From Blastomyces gilchristii SLH14081 (taxonomy: Eukaryota > Ascomycota > Eurotiomycetes > Onygenales > Ajellomycetaceae): DNA of 64,000 nt. Shown here piece after piece: positions 56,937 to 64,000 of the stretch. Every line of letters begins with the position of its first letter. The stretch's first letter is position 1. The notes beneath the pieces are model-generated. The model had not been told where the DNA came from, did no database searches, and saw only the letters and a program-made list of their open reading frames with translations. The translations under genes and the position numbers were made by a program. The DNA is taken from assembly GCF_000003855.2 (NCBI RefSeq), contig NW_003101680.1, positions 1 through 64,000 of the forward strand. Direction: 5' to 3'.

Positions 56937-57093
56937 AGGTTGCTTGAGCCGGTGTATGATTACAGGTGTACGCCGGCTTCTTATATACTGTACACTAAAT
57001 TAATTGGTGGCCGCTATGGCCCCTTTACATTCGTAAGCAAGTTCGGAAGCGGCCGTGTTATTATCCGGCGGTCGTACGTTCTTCCGAACCACA
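56937..57093 (-). repeat. 5' LTR of GY2 inner
   Basis: It is 157 bp and the least mutated GY2 LTR, with GCGGCCGTG, CCGGCGGTCGTACG and CCGAACC retained. It is next to the internal boundary sequence ATCAGA that also adjoins the outer 5' LTR. Confidence 0.85.
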
Positions 57094-57099
57094 TTCATT

Positions 57100-58440
57100 C
57101 TCATCTGTATCTCATTCAGAAGCCTGCTTTCTCTTGATATTCACAGCTTTCAGAGAATTATCTAACACAGATATCTCTTTCACTTTGCAGCCTTTTCATA
57201 GAATATCAGCAAGTGTCTTCAAGCTCAAATGATTCTGCTAGTTTTTTGACTCTCTTACTTCTCTTGACTATGTATACTGTGTGTAATTCTTTATATCATG
57301 ATTTTAGCATCTGTAGTTGAAACAAGCTCAATACTCATAATATCAAGGTTTTCACTTAGAGAATTTCTTTTTCAGAGAATTCAATGCTTTAATAATAGCA
57401 TTTAAATCTAGATTCATTGCATCTGAGTGTGTGACTTATATCATAGAAGTCTGATTACTTATTCTTCACTGAGATATACTCAATTGCAGTATTTTCTATC
57501 ATAATTGACTCACTTATTTCTGTATAATAACAATATTGTATGCTTCTTTCATCATGTCTGATTATAAGATTAAGTCTTTCTATTTCACTCTCAACTCAGA
57601 TATAAGATCATGAATGAAGATCTGTAAATAGAAAGATATTAAAAGCTCTTCATTTAATACAAGATAGTACAACCTGAAGTGTGTGAAGTATAATATAAAA
57701 TTATTCACTTATCTATACTCAGTAAAGTATTCATAACACTTATCTTATATATTTACTTTCTTAAAGTTGTGCAACATTGATATGGAAAACTCATTTCATA
57801 TTCATGAGAATGAATATCACTTCAGATCTGCAAGATTTATCTTTTCATCAGTTATTTATAATAACTTCACTTTTTCATGTAGAAATACAGCAGATCTTAA
57901 GACTTGATGAAATTTCCTTAACTGTCTGTCTGTGAGTTCATATTCAATCTGATAATATGATTGCATCTGACTTAGTCAGCTGATTGCAGCATCATTTTTT
58001 CAGTCATTATTAAAGCTTGATAACTCTGACAGATCTTCTGACTTGATATATTTCATGCTTAAATTCTCATCATGTCTGGCAGTCTCAGATGATGTGTACA
58101 CTTCTGAAGAGATTATAAACAATTATAATAAGATCTTTAGATTCAGTGTGATTATCTGTCTCTGTAAATGTTCAATCTTCTATTGCAGATCTTCAATCTG
58201 ATTTTTCCTATTCTTATTAATGATAATAATTGTGTCAGTGCAGCACTTCATAGTGAATGCTTGATCTGCAGTGAATATCAATTATTGCTTAGCTTCTGTC
58301 TCAGTCTGTCACTGTATACACAAGGTCTCAATCTCATTTAGAATTCTTATATGTATATGAAGTTTCACTTCTGATTCAGCAGTCTGAGCTGCTTTTCTTA
58401 CTGCTTTAAGTAAATTCTCTGAGAGATTCTGCATATCTTC
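57100..58440 (-). pseudogene. GY2 outer gag remnant
   Basis: Co-linear with 55,100-56,440 at the DNA level but with more stops. It is separated from its own pol by the inner GY2 insertion. Confidence 0.7.
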
Positions 58441-58922
58441 TGATTCAGATAGCAGAGAAGAGTGTTTATATTAATCAGAGAAGATATTCATTTCAGTGAT
58501 TTCTTGTTAATTATACAATGTCTATTATTATATTATTATATTGTTATATTATTATATAATTATATCATTATATGATTTCTGATTTCGATTTTCTAGTATC
58601 ATTGTATGACTTCAGTGATAATCATCTCTCTTTTATTCTTTTAAGTAGAGAGTAGTCTTCTTTAAATCTGATTCATCACTCACATTCTCTTTCTCACATC
58701 TCATCTATTTGCATACATGACATTTATCTAAGTATGAAGTTTTTTCTCAATAAGCAGAGTAATATTAATCAGATGCTCTTCTATGCACTGCTTCTTCATA
58801 TACTATCTTTTGAGATGTTTTACAATCACACTAGCATGATAACTACAAATTACTTTAAAGATAGAATTATCATGCTCTGAAGAAGCCTGCACTTCATATC
58901 AGTTTTTAGACATGCTATCAGA

Positions 58923-59105
58923 TGTGATTCAAAGAGTGCTTGAATCAGTGTACAATTACAGGTGTACGCCGGCTTCTTATATATATTATACTAAATTAAT
59001 TAGTGGCCGCTATGGCCCCTTCACATTCGTAAGCATATTCAGAAGTGTAAGCATGTTTGAAAGCGGCGCGTTATTATCGGCGGTCGTACGTTCTCCCGAA
59101 TCACA
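58923..59105 (-). repeat. 5' LTR of GY2 outer
   Basis: It is 183 bp. It retains GCGGCGCG and GGCGGTCGTACG, so it is CpG-richer than the 42,513 partner. Confidence 0.85.
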
Positions 59106-59892
59106 CACTGAGTTCTCAGATAGAAGCTTACTCATCAGTCACTCTGACTCTGTAACAAGATCTTATGAAGAGAATAAGATCTTATAAAGAGAATGTCAGT
59201 AAAAGATCTGAGAGTTCTGATACAGATATATAAGATATTTATACAATTACATATTCAATGAATGATACAGCTATGTCTACTGATAATATAAGAGAACTCT
59301 TAAATGTGAGCATAGATACAGTGTCACAGTGACTTTAAACAATGTTAAAATTACAACAGTAATAGATAGTCAATATACATGTGACTTAATAATATCAATA
59401 CAAGAAAATTCAATAATTATCTCAACTAGAAATCTCTGTATAAGCAATTTAAACACTGACTAAATTAAATATGAATATGTAAGTACTGAAGAAATATCTA
59501 GATACTTCTACATATTTTAATACTTCTGATCTCACTCTCTATTCATTATAAAGATTGAAAATGCTTATGAAACTAAGTATAGATAAAGATATCATTGATT
59601 TATTAATTAATCAAGATTGATATATCAATGAATAATTGAAGAATTATATAAGACAGAAGTTTCATTTATGAATAAAAGCATGTAAATCAGTATTATAAAT
59701 ATTTGACAATATTATTAAATATCTTGATATTCTGTTCTGAGACACTGCTATACAACAGAAAGTATTAGATTAATTACAGAGTATCTGACAAAGAAATACT
59801 TCTCTTATAACATTTATCTCTGACTTTAACACTAAGATTCTAGAAGCAGGTGATCAATCTTGCAAGAATTGAATGAAGATTAGTATGTTCAA
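59106..59892 (+). pseudogene. GY1-A gag 5' remnant
   Basis: Leader and gag codons resume after GY2, starting CACTGAGTTCTCAG. It is co-linear with 13,150-13,890 of the reference copy and stops at GTATGTTCAA, where GY1-E is inserted. Confidence 0.75.
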
Positions 59893-60188
59893 TGTGGCGG
59901 GCTGCGCCCGATCAATCATATAGACTATTCCATTACACTTCATATATTCCGCTGAAAGCTTCAATTCTCGGTCATTCTTGATCACTGATTCTCGGCTGAA
60001 AAAACCCACAGAATTTCTATTCTTCTGCTCTGAAGCTCCACCATGTACGCCACTGTGTATGTGTATAACTTTTCACTTCAATCACTGATTCTCATACTTT
60101 CTCTTTTCTTTTCTTCTTTAATGTTTTTCACTTTGTTAAATAAGACCTATAAATATCATATCAATCTATTCAGTGTAGGTCTCTTACA
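59893..60188 (+). repeat. 5' LTR of GY1-E
   Basis: It is 296 bp with an intact start TGTGGCGGGCTGCGCCCG and end GGTCTCTTACA. It is the shortest GY1 LTR in the window (fewest internal modules). Confidence 0.88.
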
Positions 60189-60474
60189 CTTGAAAAACAT
60201 TCATTGTCTTCTTAGTAGAAATGATTATTCATTGAGAAGATATCTGAACACATAATAACACATAAGAAATAGAGAAATGATTAAACAGTTAAGTAGATAC
60301 CAAGTTTCTAGATAGAAGCTTACTTATCAGTCACTCTAACCTCATAATAAGATCTCACAAAGAGAATGTCAGTGAAAGATCTGAGAGTTCTGACATCTTA
60401 GACGTATAAGAGATTTATATCATTACATTGCTTTCAATTATATAGATATCACACATCTGATGAACAATATAACT

Positions 60475-61465
60475 ATGTCTAATGATAATATGAGAGAACT
60501 CTTGAACATAAGCATAGATGCAGTATCACAGTGACTCTGAGTAATGTTGAAATTACAACAGCAACAGATAGCTGATATGCATGTGACTCAATAACATTAA
60601 TATGAGGAAATTCAACAATTATTCTAACTAGAAACCTCTGTATAAGCAATTTCAACACTGACTGAATCAGATACAAATATGATATGAGTGCTGAAGAAAT
60701 GTCTAGACACTTCTACATATTTCAATACTTCTGATCTCACTCTCTATTCATCATAAAGATTGGAAATGCTCATGAAACTAAGTGTAGATGAACATGTCAT
60801 CAGTTCATTAACTAATCAAGATTGATATATCAATGATTGATTGAAGAATCACATGAGACAGAAGTTTCATTCATGAATAAAGACATGTGAATCAGCATTA
60901 CATATATCTGATAATATTATCAAATATCTTAATATTCTGTTCTGAGACACTGCTATACAATAGAAGATATTAGATTAATTACAGAGTATCTGACACAGAA
61001 ATATTTCTCTCACAACATTCATTTCTGATTTTGACACCAAGATTCTACAAGCAGGTGATCAACCTTGAAAGAATAGAATGAAGATTAGCATGGTTAAGAA
61101 GACACTAACTTTTGAACTTCTACAGACTCTTATAAGCATAGATGAAGATCAGACTTATAAAGGTTTCTGCATATAACTCTGAGCATTGAATAACTGTCTC
61201 ATTAAGCTTAAGAGTATACAGAACAGCAGCAGGAGATATTACATTTCAGTCATTCATACATCTGTGTTAAAGAATAATAATACAGATGCTATGAATTTAG
61301 TGAACTCAAATATCTATGCATAAACAAGAGTTTTCACTGTCTGAACAGGCTTCTGAGTCCCTGGGATCACACCTGAAGAAGTTGTCAATCAACATTAATG
61401 AGAAGTCTGTATCAATTGTAACTCACTAGAATATATCACTTTCAACTGCTGATGAGCCTATGTGT
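60475..61465 (+). pseudogene. GY1-E gag remnant
   Basis: It starts MSNDNMREL at 60,475 and follows the reference gag. The zinc-knuckle segment (about 61,408-61,450) reads CINCNSLEYITFNC, where the His has become Tyr. There are TGA and TAA stops throughout. Confidence 0.8.
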
Positions 61466-64000
61466 CTTCTCATTCAAAAGAAAGATTAACACTGGCAGTT
61501 CATGTCAATCACATTGCATTGAAGAAAGATTCAGAAGATAATTATAAGAACACTTCAATGAAACAGGGAAAAGATTAACTTCTGTTCAAATTTATAAACA
61601 GAAGCTCAAAGAGATCAGATGATAATAATTCAAAGAGAAAATGACATTAAATGTAATTCTTATATCTACTGGAATTGATAATATGTATAATATGAAAGTC
61701 ATGATAGACAGTGATCTATGTCACTATGCAATGATTAAATCTTCAGTTGTAAGATGTTATAATCTTCAGTATATCTCCTTATCAAAACTCTGACTTCTCA
61801 TAGAATTTGATGATCTAGAAGACATTTACACTCATTACATAATAAAACTAAACATAGATATAAGAGAACATTAATATAAAGATGCTTATATATACAAAGT
61901 TGATAATCTTGACTATAATCTTATACTAGAACTTGTCTGACTATCTGAATAAGACATCTTATTAAATACTTAAAATAGAAGCTTAATATTCTCTAACAAT
62001 GATAAGATTCATAAAGATGATATTTACAAGACTATGAATCTTACACAGATCTCTGTCAACACTTATGAAAGACTCTGAAAAAGAAGTCATTAATATGACT
62101 GCTGGCAAAGTCACTGATAGCAAAATTATATAGCAATCTATTCTGTCAGTCTGACTGATATCAAGAATGCTCTAGAGAAGTTATTCTGTACTATAATAAC
62201 AGATTCTCATACAAAACTCTCTTAACAATATCACAAATACCTAGATGTCTTTCAACAAGATAGTATTATAAATATATCTCTCTTACAAGGCTCAGAAGTG
62301 AATCATAGTATCAAGTTAAAAAAGAAGAATGATAAGAACTCTGAATCATCATGAGACTCTCTTTACAATATGTCTCAAGATAAACTTCTTCTTCTTCAGA
62401 AGACACTCAATGATCAGTTGAATAAGAGATTCATATATATTAATAACTCTTTCACTGCATCTTCTATTCTCTTTGCAAAGAAATCAGATGAAAAACTCTG
62501 ATTCTGTGTGAACTATCAAGGCCTGAACAGATTAATAAAGAAAGATCATTCTCTCTTATCTCTTATCAATGAAACTCTAGCACATATCAGACAAGCTCAA
62601 TAATTTATAAAACTAGATATCATTGCCTTGTTTCATAAGATTCATATCACTGAAGAAGATAAATGACTTATAGGATTTCAAACATGTTGTAATCTCTTTG
62701 AATGAGTAGTCACACTCTTTGAACTGGCTAATGTCTCTAGTACATTTGAGAAGTATATCAACTGAGCACTCTGAGATTTTCTTGATAAGTTCATATCTGC
62801 ATATCTGAATGATATTCTCATCTTCATCAATGAATTCAGAAAGAAATATCAGGAATATATGCAGAGAATATTACAATGATTACAAGAAACAAAACTATCA
62901 ATAGATATTATTAAGTATGATTTTGAAGTTAAGAGTATAAAATATCTAGATTTTATCATAGAAGCTGATAAGAGAATTCAAATGAATTCTGAGAAAGTCT
63001 CTGCTATTCTTGAATGAGAAGCTTCACATACTGTGAAAGATGTATAAAGCCTTATTGAATTTGCTAACTTCTATCAGTGATTTATACAAAATATTCAGCT
63101 ATTATGAGATCACTTACAGAACTTTTCACGAAGAACTCAGTATTTCAGTGATCAGCAGACACTGAAGCTGCATTTATATGAATGAAGAAGTTATTCATTA
63201 ATATCTCTCTGCTAATAACATTCAATCCTGATCATGAAATAGTTGTTAAAGCTTATTTCTCTGACTATATCACAGAAGAAGCTATATTACAATATAATAA
63301 TAAAGATGTCTTACAATTATATATTGTCATATCTAAGAAGTTGAGCCTCACTGAATGCAACTATGAGATTTATGATAAGACACTTCTTATAATAGTATAA
63401 AATCTAGAAGAATGAGACTCTGAGCTTCAAAGTATCTTCAAATTTGAGATAATCACAGATCATAAGAATCTCAAACACTTCACTATCATCTACAAGCTTA
63501 TCAAACAACAGATGCAATAGTCTGAGCTATTAAGCTATTTTCATTTCACAATACACTACTGCTCTGACAGTCAGAACTCAATGACAGATACTCTCTTATA
63601 ATAAGAGCAAGATATGCTATCTGATATAACAGACACTTACTGAATGAATCAAGAGCACTAGCTCTTAGATTTGAAAATACTAGTTGATCACAATGAGGCC
63701 ACTCATGATACTATATACACTACTTTGATTAGAACACTTTCTCTTCAAACTGATACTAATACTGATATCTCAACTTCTTCTGAACCTACACTAGATAAAT
63801 TGTAATATATAACAGCTCAAACTGATAAACTTCTTCAAGTACTCACTGAAGCAGTATGTCAAGAAGCATCTCAATTCTCATCAGAACTACACATAAGAAC
63901 TAACATCTCAAAATACTTAATCAATGATAATAATATTCTGCAATTCTATGAATAATGTTGAGTCTCTTATTCTGACTCTTTACACATCTGAATAATGTAA
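61466..64000 (+). pseudogene. GY1-E pol remnant (to start of integrase)
   Basis: RT lies at about 62,400-62,910, with the YLDD position reading YLNDILIF near 62,800. RNase H is at about 63,140-63,600; the piece 63,182-63,400 stays open and shows NPDHEIVVKAYFSDYITEEA. The integrase zinc region begins near 63,900 at the window edge. Several TGA and TAA interruptions occur. Confidence 0.8.

Larger units (their letters stand above)
48796..57093 (-). mobile_element. GY2 inner element: complete copy nested in GY2 outer
   Basis: This 8,298-bp element has LTRs at 48,796-48,962 (167 bp) and 56,937-57,093 (157 bp). Its interior is co-linear with GY2 outer: 48,963-55,080 corresponds to 42,699-48,790, and 55,100-56,936 corresponds to 57,100-58,922. 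The outer copy therefore continues on each side of it. No perfect target duplication is visible at 48,791-48,795 / 57,094-57,098. gag (56,440-55,100), RT (54,500-53,740) and integrase (53,040-51,800) are on the minus strand. It is less decayed than the outer copy. Confidence 0.88.
42513..59105 (-). mobile_element. GY2 outer element: second Ty3/gypsy family, interrupted by its own copy
   Basis: LTRs are at 42,513-42,698 (186 bp) and 58,923-59,105 (183 bp) with TGTGATTC...RATCACA-type ends. Flanking CACT (42,509-42,512 and 59,106-59,109) is a short target duplication inside the GY1-A leader. pol is on the minus strand: gag (about 58,440-57,100), then RT (48,300-47,440), RNase H and integrase (46,740-45,700). 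A complete second GY2 is inserted at 48,796-57,093. A plus-strand frame (43,129-44,691) lies between integrase and the 3' LTR. A purine-rich complement (GATGAGAGAGAA) at 42,699-42,710 fits the polypurine tract. Confidence 0.85.
29877..64000 (+). mobile_element. GY1-A: oldest gypsy element of the right block, split by three later insertions
   Basis: The LTR is at 29,877-30,181, and leader pieces lie at 30,182-30,229, 42,446-42,512 and from 59,106. The gag start runs to 59,892, where GY1-E interrupts. When the inserted elements are removed, these pieces join to a normal GY1 leader and gag in the order seen in the unbroken copies. The 3' part lies beyond the window. The strongly mutated LTR (TGTAATAAGCTACAC for TGTGGCGGGCTGCGC) fits great age. 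Confidence 0.8.
59893..64000 (+). mobile_element. GY1-E: gypsy element, 5' part (continues beyond window)
   Basis: The 5' LTR is at 59,893-60,188, followed by leader, gag from about 60,475, protease/RT/RNase H and the start of integrase at the window edge. The 5-bp target candidate at the left is TTCAA (59,888-59,892); its partner lies outside. It is moderately decayed. Confidence 0.85.

Noticed and set aside
1..64000. Bacterial-type defence, CRISPR or phage system
   Set aside because: Introns, fungal gene types and retrotransposon content show a eukaryotic chromosome; no direct-repeat/spacer array or operon structure is present.

Overview
This window looks like a chromosome segment of a filamentous ascomycete (Pezizomycotina; an Eurotiomycete, possibly Onygenales-like, is my inference). 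It is an AT-rich 'isochore' of nested, heavily C-to-T mutated transposons that encloses one GC-balanced gene island at about 21.3-29.5 kb. The evidence is short GT-AG introns with CTAAC/CTAAT-like branch sites, two fungal-type genes, chromodomain Ty3/gypsy elements, a Fot1/pogo-type transposon, a Tad/I-like LINE with RNase H, a tRNA-headed SINE, and hypermutation that turns Trp TGG into TGA and Gln CAR into TAR across every element.

Layout, left block (1-21,153). A decayed gypsy fragment (family GY1, minus) is followed by a 5'-truncated LINE carrying an inserted 2,323-bp Fot1-like transposon. Next come a copia 3' half interrupted by a SINE, and a second, inverted LINE. Then follows an 11.5-kb GY1 element (minus, 9,207-20,758) into which a complete 5.8-kb GY1 element (plus, 12,646-18,442) has jumped. 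Target-site duplications (TSDs) support both nested gypsy insertions, the Fot1-like insertion and the first SINE. A 158-base run of N closes the block.

Gene island (21.3-29.5 kb). There are two genes, both on the minus strand. One is an RRM + YTH protein (m6A-RNA reader type) with at least three exons. The other is an 1,151-residue BAR-PH-ArfGAP protein with four exons and an N-terminal myristoylation-type start. I rebuilt the exon joins from splice signals and frame; both add up to whole codon numbers. The island is flanked on both sides by same-orientation copies of a ~102-bp LTR-like repeat.

Right block (29.6-64.0 kb). This is one stack of nested insertions. An old GY1 element (GY1-A, plus) starts at 29,877. 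It received GY1-B (30,230-42,445, TSD CTGAG), then a second gypsy family GY2 (42,513-59,105, TSD CACT, pol on minus), then GY1-E (59,893 to beyond the window). GY1-B itself carries a SINE (13-bp perfect TSD), a comparatively unmutated solo LTR (TSD TTCTT) and a complete minus-strand GY1-C (TSD AAATC). GY2 carries a second full copy of itself.

Most notable for follow-up: (i) the C-to-T signature removes CpC/GpG and CpG but leaves CpA/TpG in the younger copies, unlike classical CpA-directed RIP; (ii) GY2 carries an apparent extra gene on the strand opposite to gag-pol, between integrase and the 3' LTR; (iii) SINE and LINE share their 3' tails; (iv) the GY1 LTR length varies by an internal minisatellite; (v) the gene island is bracketed by the same tiny LTR-like repeat. 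No CRISPR array, rRNA gene or functional tRNA gene was seen.
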